Part shown: piece by piece, positions 26,066 through 34,997 of the stretch
Layout: every line of letters begins with the position of its first letter
How positions within the stretch are numbered: the stretch's first letter is position 1
NCBI RefSeq assembly: GCF_025566885.1
Contig: NZ_JAOQJQ010000005.1
Location: 124,001 to 188,000 of the forward strand
Length of the DNA stretch: 64,000 bases
Direction: 5' to 3'
Source of the DNA: Brotonthovivens ammoniilytica
GTDB taxonomy: Bacteria > Bacillota > Clostridia > Lachnospirales > Lachnospiraceae
Position numbers and translations under genes: made by a program
The notes under the pieces: generated by a model
Seen by the model: only the letters and a program-made list of their open reading frames with translations
Databases searched by the model: none
What the model was told of the DNA's origin: nothing

Positions 26066-27316
26066 ATGGATTCTTATTTGTATAACATTGTAGAACGCCA
26101 GACAGTCTGTGACATGCTGGAATCTTTTTTTGAGTGTATCCATCTGCCGGTACAGCTGATTGATTTTCATGGAAAAATTCTAGAAAGCTATGGCGAAGCA
26201 TGCGGATACTGTCGAATTATAAAAAAACATACCACGGAAGAAGATTCCTGTGAACGGCTGCATATAAACGCCAGCAAACGTGCCATTGAGCTGGGAGAGA
26301 CTTATATTTTTTCCTGTCATGCCAACTTAAATCATATTGCATTTCCCCTGGTCAATCAGAATACACTGTTTGGTTCTATTATTGTGGGCCCTTTTTTGAT
26401 GGACGCCCCGGACTCCACTCTGGTTTTGGGGCTTGATAAACGTTTTCACATGAATACTACTGCACTGCTGGATTTATACGAAGAACTGGATACTATTAAG
26501 ATTATACCGTCTAATATGGTAACCCATATCAGCCGGCTGCTTTATTTTTTATTTGCAGACCTTATCTCCGAGGGAAAACGGAAGCTGGCAGACAACAAAA
26601 ACAAATTGGTACAGCAGTCTAAAATTAATGAATCTATTCAAAACCTGAAAAATAACTCCGACCTTCCGCTGACCCCCTATCCTATGGATTTGGAACGGGA
26701 ACTGATTACAAAGGTTAAAATCGGAAATAAAGAAGAAGCCAAAGCTATTTTAAACGATCTGCTTGGATATGTATTTTTTTCTGAGGGCAACAGTCTGGAA
26801 TTTGTCAAAACACGCTCTGTGGAGCTGTGCTCCCTGCTTTCTAGAGCCGCCATTGAAGGCGGCGCCACCTCTGACAGCATTTTCAGGATTAATAATCAGT
26901 TTCTTATGGCGCAGAGCCAGATCCATACGTTAGACAACCTCTGCTACCGGCTGCAGGAAACAGTAGAAACCTTTACAGAATGTGTATTTAACTATATTCC
27001 AAGTAAAAATAATGATATTATTAAAAAGGCCATACAGTATATTTCCCGAAATTTTGCTTCGGATATTACGCTCAAGGATGTGGCAAATCATGTGCACTTA
27101 AATCCGGCTTATTTTTCAACGATTTTCAAGCAGTCCACCGGCTCTTCTTTCAAAGAATATCTGAATATGGTGCGGATCGAAGAAAGCAAACGGCTGCTGA
27201 CAAATACCAATTATTCTGTCATTGATATTTCTATCGCCGCCGGCTTTGAGGATCAGAGCTATTTTTCAAAAGTATTTAAAAAATACACGGGACTGACGCC
27301 AAAACAATACCGGTAA
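26066..27316 (+). CDS. PocR-domain AraC-family regulator
   Basis: 416 residues. The N-terminal PocR sensory domain (about 10-170) carries Cys and His residues in CGYCRIIKKH, CERLH and FSCHANLNHIAFPL. A middle helical region follows, then a C-terminal double helix-turn-helix (about 315-416) with YFSTIFKQSTGSSFKEYLN and ISIAAGFEDQSYFSKVFKKYTGLTPKQYR. PocR domains are linked to regulation by small hydrocarbon derivatives such as propanediol; the ligand is not shown here. No target operon is adjacent in the same direction; hisC and mod genes flank it on the other strand. Confidence 0.9.
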   Translation: MDSYLYNIVERQTVCDMLESFFECIHLPVQLIDFHGKILESYGEACGYCRIIKKHTTEEDSCERLHINASKRAIELGETYIFSCHANLNHIAFPLVNQNTLFGSIIVGPFLMDAPDSTLVLGLDKRFHMNTTALLDLYEELDTIKIIPSNMVTHISRLLYFLFADLISEGKRKLADNKNKLVQQSKINESIQNLKNNSDLPLTPYPMDLERELITKVKIGNKEEAKAILNDLLGYVFFSEGNSLEFVKTRSVELCSLLSRAAIEGGATSDSIFRINNQFLMAQSQIHTLDNLCYRLQETVETFTECVFNYIPSKNNDIIKKAIQYISRNFASDITLKDVANHVHLNPAYFSTIFKQSTGSSFKEYLNMVRIEESKRLLTNTNYSVIDISIAAGFEDQSYFSKVFKKYTGLTPKQYR

Positions 27317-27350
27317 ACATGAAATTCATAACTGCACCTGACGTTTTAAA

Positions 27351-27389
27351 AAGGACGCAGACCATCTGCTTTGGATGATCTGTGTCCTT
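27351..27389. terminator. Bidirectional terminator between the AraC regulator and modC
   Basis: 16-base arms (AAGGAC... and its complement) with two mismatches. T-rich flanks lie on the minus side (after modC) and are weaker on the plus side. Confidence 0.75.
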
Positions 27390-27405
27390 GCTTGTTTACG
27401 CTCTC

Positions 27406-28461
27406 TTAAGTTAAAAGCAACAGCGCATCATCCGGAATATACACCTTCACAAACGCTTCCTCTGCCAGCTCCTTGGCTTTCTGCTTATCTAACAGCACAC
27501 GAACCTGTCCTTTTCCACCCTCTGCAGGACAAAGTACCAGTTCTGATTCAAACTGCTGCTCTAGCAGATGATCTACCTTTAATACCGCTTCATTTTCTCC
27601 TAAAAGTATCTCCATACTCTCTGCAGCGCTGATTTTTATATCATGAGCTCTAGCGCCGATATAAGCGAAGTTTTCCGGTATCTCTCTTTTCGTAACAAAA
27701 ACCATATTCCAGTCATGGGCCCTTACTTTATGTTCAGAAATACGGGATGCCGCGGAAATATTTCTGCAGCCGGAAATCCGGGCCGCCGCCGCTGTTTTTG
27801 GATTTCTGAAAAATTCTTTTTTCTCCTGAATGGTTTCAATATGACCCTGATTTATCACACAGACCCTGTCACACAAATGGTAAACTTCATCTCTGCTGTG
27901 GGAAACAAACAGCACTGTCTTATTTACCTTTTCCAGAATCTCCAAAAGCTCTTCTTCCATCTGCCACTTCAGATAGCTGTCCAAGGCAGATAAAGGCTCA
28001 TCCAGCAGCAAAATATCTGGCTCTGCAGCCATCATCCGGGCCAGAGCAACCCGCTGCTTCTGACCGCCGGAAAGCTGTGTGGGCAGATGTTTTTCAAGCC
28101 CCTGCAGCTGAAATTTCTCCACAAAGCTGTCCACCACCTGGCAGGAAGGCTTCTTTCCCATTCCGGACATAATATTTTGTTCTACTGTAAGATTGGGAAA
28201 CAAAGCGTAATCCTGAAACATATAACCTACCTTACGCTTTTGCGGACGCAGATTAATTCTGGCCCCAGAGTCGAACACTACCCGGTCATTGATCACAATC
28301 CTGCCTTCATCCGGGGTCTCAATTCCGGCTATACATTTTAATGTCATGCTTTTTCCGCAGCCGGAGGCTCCCAGCAGTGCAAAAACTTCCTGCTCTGCAC
28401 AAAAATCAACTTTCAGATGAAAATTACCTATTTTTTTTTGGATATTTACTTCTATGGACAT
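27406..28461 (-). CDS. modC: Molybdate ABC transporter ATPase ModC
   Basis: 351 residues. Walker A GASGCGKSMTL (about 31-41), signature LSGGQKQRVALARM, Walker B ILLLDEPLSALDS and switch His in FVSHSRDEVYHL. The C-terminal 120 residues (from GCRNISAASRI) resemble a regulatory mop/TOBE domain. It energises molybdate uptake with ModB and ModA. It lies nine bases after modB. Confidence 0.93.
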   Translation of the reverse strand: MSIEVNIQKKIGNFHLKVDFCAEQEVFALLGASGCGKSMTLKCIAGIETPDEGRIVINDRVVFDSGARINLRPQKRKVGYMFQDYALFPNLTVEQNIMSGMGKKPSCQVVDSFVEKFQLQGLEKHLPTQLSGGQKQRVALARMMAAEPDILLLDEPLSALDSYLKWQMEEELLEILEKVNKTVLFVSHSRDEVYHLCDRVCVINQGHIETIQEKKEFFRNPKTAAAARISGCRNISAASRISEHKVRAHDWNMVFVTKREIPENFAYIGARAHDIKISAAESMEILLGENEAVLKVDHLLEQQFESELVLCPAEGGKGQVRVLLDKQKAKELAEEAFVKVYIPDDALLLLT

Positions 28462-28470
28462 ATCTTTCTC

Positions 28471-29175
28471 CTACCAGCGCTGTATATTCTTCATATTCTT
28501 TCCTGCCACCAGATTCATTGCGACAATTACCCCAAAAGCAATCAGCATAATAATTATAACCCACACACCTGCGGTTACATAATCACCGTCCTGGATAACC
28601 ATAGCAATTTTCTGGGAAATTGTAGAGGTCTTTCCGGGAATATTTCCTGCCAGCATGGAGGTTGCTCCGTATTCTCCCAGAGCTCTGGCAAAAGTAAGAA
28701 TTGTTCCTGAAATAATTCCGGGTCCTGCATTGGGCACAACAATTCTCCAAAAAATCCGCGTCTCAGGCATTCCAAGGGTACGTCCGGCATAAATAAGATT
28801 CATATCCAGCTGCTCAAAAGCTGCTCTTGCGTTCCGGTACATCAGCGGAAATGCAATCACAGTGGCAGCCAGTATACAGCCGCCCCAGGTCTGCACCACG
28901 CTGAGTCCGAAATGATCAAATAAAAACATCCCGAAAGGACGTCTTCTGCTAAACAGCAGCAACAAAAAAAAGCCGGCCACCGTAGGCGGCAGAACCATCG
29001 GAAGTGTCAGTATGCCGTCTGCAACGGCTTTTACCCTGGGACCTGCGTGAACTACACGATTAGCGGCAAAAATCCCCAGGAAAAACGATATCACCGTGGC
29101 AACTGCTCCTGTTTTTAATGAAATCATCAGCGGACTCCAGTCCAGTGACTGAATAATCTCTCCCATAACATTCAT
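28471..29175 (-). CDS. modB: Molybdate ABC transporter permease ModB
   Basis: 234 residues with about five or six membrane helices and the EAA-type loop RTLGMPETRIFWRIVVPNAGPGI, which contacts ModC. The PMVLPPTVAGFFLLLLF stretch is typical of ModB. Second gene of the modABC operon. Confidence 0.93.
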   Translation of the reverse strand: MNVMGEIIQSLDWSPLMISLKTGAVATVISFFLGIFAANRVVHAGPRVKAVADGILTLPMVLPPTVAGFFLLLLFSRRRPFGMFLFDHFGLSVVQTWGGCILAATVIAFPLMYRNARAAFEQLDMNLIYAGRTLGMPETRIFWRIVVPNAGPGIISGTILTFARALGEYGATSMLAGNIPGKTSTISQKIAMVIQDGDYVTAGVWVIIIMLIAFGVIVAMNLVAGKNMKNIQRW

Positions 29176-29203
29176 CCTTTCTCAATCTGTGGTAACTGAC
29201 AGA

Positions 29204-29230
29204 AGCGCCAAAACAAAGCTGTTTGGCGCT
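29204..29230 (-). terminator. Intercistronic hairpin between modA and modB
   Basis: AGCGCCAAA pairs with TTTGGCGCT. No T-run follows, so it may protect the modA mRNA end or cause partial termination, keeping ModA in excess. Confidence 0.5.
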
Positions 29231-29292
29231 CCTGATTAATTATTTAAACCGGCGGGATTGTTATGATACCGGCTTCACAAAAACGTTACCTC

Positions 29293-30204
29293 TTAGTTTG
29301 GTACGTCTGTATCAAAATAATATTTCTGGAAAATCTCTTTTGCTGCATCTGATGTTAAGAAATTAATAAAATCAAGTGCTGCTTTTTTCTCTAATTCATC
29401 TGCCTGGTCATTGTTTACCTGAGCAACCGGGTAAATGATGTCGCCAGTTAAATCATAAGGTACAACCTGTAAAATGTCCAGTTTATCTTCCAGACCGTAT
29501 GTATCTGATTTGTAAACAGTTCCAACTTCGTTAGAGCCTTCCGCTACTGCAGAAGTTACGGCAGTTACATTGGCACATTCATTGATTTCAATTCCGCCCA
29601 GAGCATCGGATACTTCTTTTGTAGTAATTTTAGATACATCCTCTGCTTCCGGAAGCATTTTGGAATTAACCATTGCCTGACGTGTGTATTTTCCTGCCGG
29701 AACACTGCCGTCAGCAAGTGCAAAGCTGGCTGCGTCTTTGATGTTCTCAAGACCGGTTACCTTTGTATCGCTTCCTTTATGTGTAACTACACAAAGCTGG
29801 TTGTTTACAACATTGTATCTGGTTCCGTCAACAACCATCTTGTCATCGTTCTGAAGTGTATCCATCTGTTTTTGTGCTGCTGAGAAAAAGATATCACAGT
29901 TTCCGCCTTCTTCAATCTGAGTCAGAAGTGTTCCTGAACTATCATAATTTCCAACAATCTTAACATTTGGCTGTGTTTCATTATATTTCTGAATCAGCTC
30001 TTCCATAACGGTATTCAGACTTGCTGCTGCAAAAAGGTTTACTGTTGTCTCGCCCAGCTGATCTCCTTCTGCTCCTGCTGATGCCTGGTCCTCTTTTGTT
30101 GTGGAAGTTCCCTGATCTTTATCTGCGTCTTTATTGCCGCATCCAGCTAAAAAGGATGCTCCAAGTACACAGGTTAATAATACTGCTGCAATTCTTCTTT
30201 TCAT
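29293..30204 (-). CDS. modA: Molybdate-binding lipoprotein ModA
   Basis: 303 residues. A signal peptide with lipobox SFLAGC, a Thr/Ser/Asp-rich linker, then a type II periplasmic-binding fold starting TTVNLFAAASLNTVMEELI. Ser in AAASL and GNYDSSGTLLTQIEEG are typical molybdate ligands. ATG 30204 is preceded by GGAGG; the upstream in-frame start would disrupt the signal peptide. A strong promoter lies about 60 bases upstream. Confidence 0.95.
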   Translation of the reverse strand: MKRRIAAVLLTCVLGASFLAGCGNKDADKDQGTSTTKEDQASAGAEGDQLGETTVNLFAAASLNTVMEELIQKYNETQPNVKIVGNYDSSGTLLTQIEEGGNCDIFFSAAQKQMDTLQNDDKMVVDGTRYNVVNNQLCVVTHKGSDTKVTGLENIKDAASFALADGSVPAGKYTRQAMVNSKMLPEAEDVSKITTKEVSDALGGIEINECANVTAVTSAVAEGSNEVGTVYKSDTYGLEDKLDILQVVPYDLTGDIIYPVAQVNNDQADELEKKAALDFINFLTSDAAKEIFQKYYFDTDVPN

Positions 30205-30263
30205 CTTTTTTCCTCCAAAATACTTGTGTTTTGTTATGCCCCTTAGAAAAGGTATATTCATAT

Positions 30264-30291
30264 TGTACAGTTTTTTAACTTTTTGTCAACA
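30264..30291 (-). promoter_or_regulatory. Promoter of modABC
   Basis: TTGACA (30286-30291), a 16-base spacer and TACAAT (30264-30269). The rest of 30205-30549 has no gene; I see no Moco riboswitch, only the hairpin at 30484-30526. Confidence 0.75.
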
Positions 30292-30483
30292 AAGCAACTT
30301 CGTTTTTCTTCTGTTTTATGATGTTTATTTTCCCTTTATTAATCCATATTCTGCATAACTCGCCAGACTGCTGCCGCTTTAGCTCCTGCTTTATAACAAA
30401 TGTGCCCTGGCATATTTCCGTGCCGGGCAAGTTGTCTGCGGCACTTTGAAGCTTTGCGCAAGTGTACTTTCCCCAAACGTACA

Positions 30484-30526
30484 GATGCCTCCGCAAGGCC
30501 GCTTTCGCAGCTTTGCCGGAGGCATC
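30484..30526 (-). terminator. Hairpin after the HTH/PBP regulator
   Basis: GATGCCTCCG pairs with CGGAGGCATC, with further pairing inside. It lies 24 bases after the regulator stop but lacks a good T-run. Confidence 0.5.
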
Positions 30527-30549
30527 CAAAGCAGTTATTCTATTTGTAA

Positions 30550-31431
30550 TTACAACAGCCGTTTCCCTATATTTGTAACATTGTATCCGTCAATAGATTC
30601 CGCTTCTTTTCGGAAGCGCTCTGACTGAATGACTTCTACAATTTTCTGATAAGGCTCCCGCTCCAGATCTGAGGTACGGATTACCATATCATAGCTTTCC
30701 TCTTTCAGCGGGATAAACTCGATTCCTTCTACCTGCTTGCTTGTTTTTTCATTGCCGATAGACACATCCCCACTGCCTCTTTGCACCATAGAAGCTGCTA
30801 TGAGGTGAGACTCAGCAATATTTTTATATCCTTTAATACTGCTGGTGGGTATCCCGCCCAGTTTACACATTTCATCAATAAACACCCGGATCCCGCTGCC
30901 CTTTTCACGATTAACAAGCACTACATCATCCCGCATAAGGTCTTCAAACTTTGTAATATTTTTCGGATTTCCTTTTTTTACGTACAGCCCCTGCCACCGT
31001 TTGATGAGATGAAACACTGCCAGCTGCTCTCCTGGAAGCATACGCTCTACATAAGGAAGATTGTACGTATTACTTTTTCCGTCCCAGAGATGACAGGTTG
31101 CAATGTGATCCTCATGCTGATACATTTCATATAATCCATTGTAGCTGCCTAAAGGAGACCGGTAAGCGCGGTAATTTTTAATTTTCATTTCATTAAACAT
31201 GGCGCACAGCGCATCCAGCATAATGTCCTGTCCGCAAATTACAATATTACAGTTTTCCTCATCCTGTTTAATAATTCCCAGATACTGATACACATCCTTC
31301 TGGGCAATACGGAACTGTTTTCCCATTTTAGTAGCTTTTAAATCCCCTCTTTTAATCATTTCATAAACTGTATTTTTTTTCACCTGAAGCATCTCAGCTA
31401 CTTCTACCGGTGTCAACAAACGCTCGTCCAT
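30550..31431 (-). CDS. One-component regulator: excisionase-type HTH fused to a PBP-like domain
   Basis: 293 residues. An N-terminal MerR/excisionase helix-turn-helix (about 6-55: LLTPVEVAEMLQVKKNTVYEMIKRGDLK) is joined to a periplasmic-binding-protein-like domain (about 65-290) containing VNREKGSGIRVFID and a MVQRGSGDVSIGNE segment, as in oxyanion sensors. It sits directly upstream of modABC in the same direction, so it is probably the molybdate- or tungstate-responsive regulator (inference). The start is ATG 31431, with GAGGGG upstream. Confidence 0.82.
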   Translation of the reverse strand: MDERLLTPVEVAEMLQVKKNTVYEMIKRGDLKATKMGKQFRIAQKDVYQYLGIIKQDEENCNIVICGQDIMLDALCAMFNEMKIKNYRAYRSPLGSYNGLYEMYQHEDHIATCHLWDGKSNTYNLPYVERMLPGEQLAVFHLIKRWQGLYVKKGNPKNITKFEDLMRDDVVLVNREKGSGIRVFIDEMCKLGGIPTSSIKGYKNIAESHLIAASMVQRGSGDVSIGNEKTSKQVEGIEFIPLKEESYDMVIRTSDLEREPYQKIVEVIQSERFRKEAESIDGYNVTNIGKRLL

Positions 31432-31460
31432 ATTTTCCCCTCTCATCTGCTTTCTATCTA

Positions 31461-33011
31461 TTAGCTGTTATTCTCAGCTGCTTCCCCGTCGCTTTGGGTC
31501 TTATCCGTTGTTTTCTCTTCTTCCGTTTTCTTTTCTTCTTTCTTCTCATCCTTCTTATTTTCTGTTTTCTTCTTACTATTTCCGGAAGATTTTTTCACCT
31601 GCTCGGTACCCGGAAGATTGTATACCAGTACAGGATCCCCTGTCTTTAACTGTGCAAAAATCTTCTGGGCAGCACTGTATGGAAGATTAATACAGCCGTG
31701 GGAGCCGCCTGTTTTGTATATAGTACCTCCAAAAGTACTCCGCCATGTGGCGTCATGAAGTCCTACCCCGCCGTTAAAGGGCATCCAGAACGACACCGGA
31801 GAAGCATACCCAGGCCCCCTGAGCACCGCACCTTTTTGTGTATAGGTAACGGCATAGCTTCCGGTGGGTGTTGTATAGCCTTTTGCTACATTTCCGGAAA
31901 CAAAATCTGTATCCACAACTTTTACTCCGTTCTTATAAAAATATAAGTGCTGGGCTGTCAGATTGATTTCCACATACGTATTTCCATAATCCGCGCCTTT
32001 ATGGCTTTTTCCTTTTCTTGCATAAACCGGTTCCCTTGTGACTGATTTATGAGCCAGGACATTTTCTTTCAAGGTCTCTATTTCCTTTTCCTGATTCAGC
32101 TTCCAGCCGTAATTTCCGGCAGGTACCGTAACCGTTTTTCCCCAGGATGTTTTTAATGTATGTCCCTGATCTACCGTATTATATTTTCCGGCAAAGGCTG
32201 ATACATATTCTTTTAATGCATCCTCGTTGAAAACCACTTTCATTTTATCATCTGTTTTCAGCCATTTGCTCATTTCTTTTTTACTGACAGTTACAGTCCC
32301 CGCATCCAGCATATCATAATTAATTTCTGTCTGCATCAGCTGATTCAGCTTTTCACATGCATCTGTCACTTCCTCTGACTTTTCTGTGTATGCCGGGTCC
32401 TGATAGCAGCCGGCCTCCTCTAAATCCAGTTCTTTTTGAAGTTCCATAACAGAAGCTGTAACCTTCTCTTTTAAGATCTCTTCCTGAATGGTAGTCCCGA
32501 AAACCGCCGGTTTGATCTCATATGCTTCCTGATCAGAAAAAACGACCTTTGCATTTTCCGGTTTCTGCATCTTTTCCTTATCCATACAGGACAGCCGGCT
32601 GATTGTCTGGGCAAATGCATTTTCATTATACTCAAGAGCTGTCCCAGGATTATACTTATGATCTTTTCCTATCTGAAACAGCCAGCCAAAGCTGCCCTGT
32701 TCCTTCAAAAGCTTTTCATAGGTGTCGTCAAATACCGCTTTCAGTTCAAAGTCACTGCCCTTTATTGTTTCTATTTTATCCGCCCGCTTTTTTAAGGTAA
32801 GCTCATATCCCTCTACCTCATCCCTGATAGTCTGCTGTACCTCTTCCACTGTTTTGCCAAAACAGGACGCTCCGTTAATAAAAGTATTCGGCAGAAAATG
32901 TTTCATAAAATAAATTGCAACAATGAAATAGACAACCACAAGCACCAGAACAATCCCTGCCATCAAAAACAAAGTTTTCTGCTTCTTTGTTTTTTCTTTC
33001 CAGTTTTTCAT
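31461..33011 (-). CDS. Membrane-anchored L,D-transpeptidase with peptidoglycan-binding repeats
   Basis: 516 residues. An N-terminal helix (about 13-36) anchors the protein outside the cell. Two PG_binding_4-type domains (about 45-310) are followed by a YkuD domain (about 335-460) with HDATWR and the catalytic GGSHGCINLP (Cys440). A Lys/Glu-rich disordered tail of about 55 residues ends it. It makes 3-3 cross-links in peptidoglycan or attaches proteins to it. The start is ATG 33011, eight bases from AGGAG. Confidence 0.93.
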   Translation of the reverse strand: MKNWKEKTKKQKTLFLMAGIVLVLVVVYFIVAIYFMKHFLPNTFINGASCFGKTVEEVQQTIRDEVEGYELTLKKRADKIETIKGSDFELKAVFDDTYEKLLKEQGSFGWLFQIGKDHKYNPGTALEYNENAFAQTISRLSCMDKEKMQKPENAKVVFSDQEAYEIKPAVFGTTIQEEILKEKVTASVMELQKELDLEEAGCYQDPAYTEKSEEVTDACEKLNQLMQTEINYDMLDAGTVTVSKKEMSKWLKTDDKMKVVFNEDALKEYVSAFAGKYNTVDQGHTLKTSWGKTVTVPAGNYGWKLNQEKEIETLKENVLAHKSVTREPVYARKGKSHKGADYGNTYVEINLTAQHLYFYKNGVKVVDTDFVSGNVAKGYTTPTGSYAVTYTQKGAVLRGPGYASPVSFWMPFNGGVGLHDATWRSTFGGTIYKTGGSHGCINLPYSAAQKIFAQLKTGDPVLVYNLPGTEQVKKSSGNSKKKTENKKDEKKEEKKTEEEKTTDKTQSDGEAAENNS

Positions 33012-33070
33012 AACCCGCTCCTTTGTCTTTTGTATCTGTTCTCTCAAAGTCCGGAAAACACTTAATATTT

Positions 33071-33100
33071 ATTATATAATTTATGAATTTTCTTTGTCAA
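33071..33100 (-). promoter_or_regulatory. Promoter of the L,D-transpeptidase
   Basis: TTGACA (33095-33100), an 18-base spacer and TATAAT (33071-33076) on the minus strand. Confidence 0.7.
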
Positions 33101-33114
33101 CCTGCAACTTCCTC

Positions 33115-33142
33115 TTGCAATTATCTGCAAATGTGTTACAAT
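33115..33142 (+). promoter_or_regulatory. Promoter of tRNA-Pro
   Basis: TTGCAA (33115-33120), a 16-base spacer and TACAAT (33137-33142), about 20 bases before the tRNA. Confidence 0.65.
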
Positions 33143-33163
33143 CACTCTTGACCCATATTTTAT

Positions 33164-33237
33164 CGGGGTGTGGCTTAGTCTGGTAAAGCGCTCGTCTGGG
33201 GGGCGAGAGATCGCAAGTTCAAATCTTGTCACTCCGA
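33164..33237 (+). tRNA. tRNA-Pro (anticodon GGG)
   Basis: Acceptor arm CGGGGTG/CACTCCG with discriminator A. Anticodon stem CTCGT/GCGAG encloses a loop with anticodon GGG. T-arm loop GTTCAAAT. 74 nt; CCA is not encoded. The first base is C, as is usual for tRNA-Pro. Confidence 0.93.
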
Positions 33238-33261
33238 TTTTATTTTTTTAGAGGTGATTTC

Positions 33262-33930
33262 ATGAAAAAGTTATTTTTGAAATACAAGCATGGGTTGTGG
33301 CTGCTGTATGTCTTTTTTTATTTTCCCTGTTTTTCCTATCTGGAAAAAACAGTAACCACACAGTTTCATGAGATCCACATGTCTGTTGATGATCTGATTC
33401 CTTTCTGTGAATATTTTATTATCCCTTATTATCTCTGGTTTTTATTTGTAATTATTGCTGTTATATATTTCTTTTTCAGAGATGCATCAGAATTTAACCG
33501 CTTCTGCATTTTTCTTGGAGTAGGTATGACATTGTTTCTTTTTATATCGGCCATTTATCCAAACGGCCATTATTTAAGACCTGAGAACTTCCCCAGGGAC
33601 AATGTCTTTACAGATCTGGTCCGGCTGTTGTACGAAAGCGATACGCCTACCAATTTATTTCCAAGTATTCATGTATATAATTCCGTTGCCGTAATGCTGG
33701 CTGTTCTTTACAGCAGATATTTAAAAAAACGGCCGGTTATCCGCTGGGGCTCTGTAGTCCTCACAATACTGATTATTTTATCTACCTTGTTTTTAAAACA
33801 GCATTCTCTTTTTGATGTTCTCACGGCATTTCTGCTGGCATTTGTCATGTGGGGGCTCATCTATAGTCCATGTGCAGTAAAGCTGGCCGGGAAAAAGCCG
33901 GTGGGTGATAACAAGGCACAGCAGATATAA
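33262..33930 (+). CDS. PAP2-family membrane phosphatase-like protein
   Basis: 222 residues with about six membrane helices. The C-terminal half has the reduced PAP2 motifs PSIHVYNSVAV (catalytic-site His) and KQHSLFDVLTAF. The first, Lys/Arg motif of the family is not obvious, and the nearby RPENFPRD may stand in for it. It could act on a lipid or inositol phosphate; substrate unknown. ATG 33262 has GAGGTGA upstream. An in-frame ATG 36 bases earlier falls in tRNA-Pro and is rejected. It may be read from the tRNA promoter, only 24 bases after the tRNA. Confidence 0.82.
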   Translation: MKKLFLKYKHGLWLLYVFFYFPCFSYLEKTVTTQFHEIHMSVDDLIPFCEYFIIPYYLWFLFVIIAVIYFFFRDASEFNRFCIFLGVGMTLFLFISAIYPNGHYLRPENFPRDNVFTDLVRLLYESDTPTNLFPSIHVYNSVAVMLAVLYSRYLKKRPVIRWGSVVLTILIILSTLFLKQHSLFDVLTAFLLAFVMWGLIYSPCAVKLAGKKPVGDNKAQQI

Positions 33931-33947
33931 ATTTAAAGCCCAAAAAT

Positions 33948-33989
33948 AAAGAGTACAAATCTCCTGTAAAAAGGACCTTCGTACTCTTT
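33948..33989 (+). terminator. Terminator of the PAP2 gene
   Basis: AAAGAGTAC pairs with GTACTCTTT, followed by a T-run. It also overlaps the end of the convergent mrp gene. Confidence 0.8.
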
Positions 33990-33992
33990 TTT

Positions 33993-34817
33993 TTATAAAT
34001 CCTGAATTTTTTTCACTGCTTCGCCCAGATAGATATTATCTGCTTTATAGAAAATCCCCTGATCTGCCAGCTCTGCGTATGACGGATCCAGCGGCATTTT
34101 TCCAAGTACCGGCATAGCCAGCTCTGACGCTATCTCATCAATTTTACTTTCACCAAACAGTTTGATCTCTTTTCCACAGTCCGGACATTTCAGATAACTG
34201 TAATTTTCCACTACACCAAGTACAGGAATCTTCATCATCTGCGCCATATTATAGGCTTTTTTGACAATCATCTGTACCAGATCCTGAGGAGAAGTTACAA
34301 TGACAATCCCGTCTACCGGAAGTGACTGAAACACAGTCAGCGGAACATCTCCGGTTCCCGGAGGCATGTCCACAAATAAATAGTCCAGATCTCCCCAGAA
34401 AACATCGCTCCAAAACTGTTTTACAACTCCTGCAAGCACCGGACCTCTCCAGATTACAGGTGCTTCCTCATCTTCCATCAACAGATTGATAGACATAATT
34501 TTTGTTCCATCCTCCGCTTCAATGGGAAGAATCCCCTGATCGGTTCCCTGTGCCGGTCCATGGATTCCAAACATCTTCGGTATAGAGGGGCCTGTAATAT
34601 CAGCATCCATAATACCTACCTGGTATCCCTGTTTTCTCATCATTGCAGCCAGTGAACCGGTTACAAAAGATTTTCCAACACCACCTTTTCCACTGACAAC
34701 CCCGATTACTTTTTTCACAGATGAATATTGATTCAGCTGTTCTAATAGACTTTCCGGCTGACCGGAACATCCTTCACAGCTTTCAGATGTGCATCCGCTG
34801 CAGCTGTTTTCTGCCAT
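33993..34817 (-). CDS. Mrp/NBP35-family iron-sulfur carrier ATPase
   Basis: 274 residues. N-terminal cysteines (CSGC and CEGC, residues 6-17) resemble the NBP35-type cluster motif, followed by the deviant Walker A GKGGVGKS (43-50), the DMPPGTGD switch region and CPDCG near residue 200. It binds and transfers 4Fe-4S clusters to apo-proteins in the cytoplasm. ATG 34817 follows GGAGG; an upstream in-frame start precedes that site. Confidence 0.92.
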   Translation of the reverse strand: MAENSCSGCTSESCEGCSGQPESLLEQLNQYSSVKKVIGVVSGKGGVGKSFVTGSLAAMMRKQGYQVGIMDADITGPSIPKMFGIHGPAQGTDQGILPIEAEDGTKIMSINLLMEDEEAPVIWRGPVLAGVVKQFWSDVFWGDLDYLFVDMPPGTGDVPLTVFQSLPVDGIVIVTSPQDLVQMIVKKAYNMAQMMKIPVLGVVENYSYLKCPDCGKEIKLFGESKIDEIASELAMPVLGKMPLDPSYAELADQGIFYKADNIYLGEAVKKIQDL

Positions 34818-34997
34818 ATCTTTTTCCTCCTTTTGCAAATTCCATCTGCTGTTACGTTTTACATCCCACAGCAGATATCAGATTTTATTAGTATACCCTC
34901 TTTTTTCCAAAAAAGGAAGGTTTCTGTGCATCTTTCCTGCCTGAATATCCCTTTTATATTCTGATGCTCACTTTATTTTCTGCCCCGCTGCTATTTC

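Noticed and set aside
30275..30529. Open frame of 84 codons on the minus strand before modA
   Set aside because: It covers the regulator hairpin and the mod promoter, has no ribosome site and no protein-like composition.
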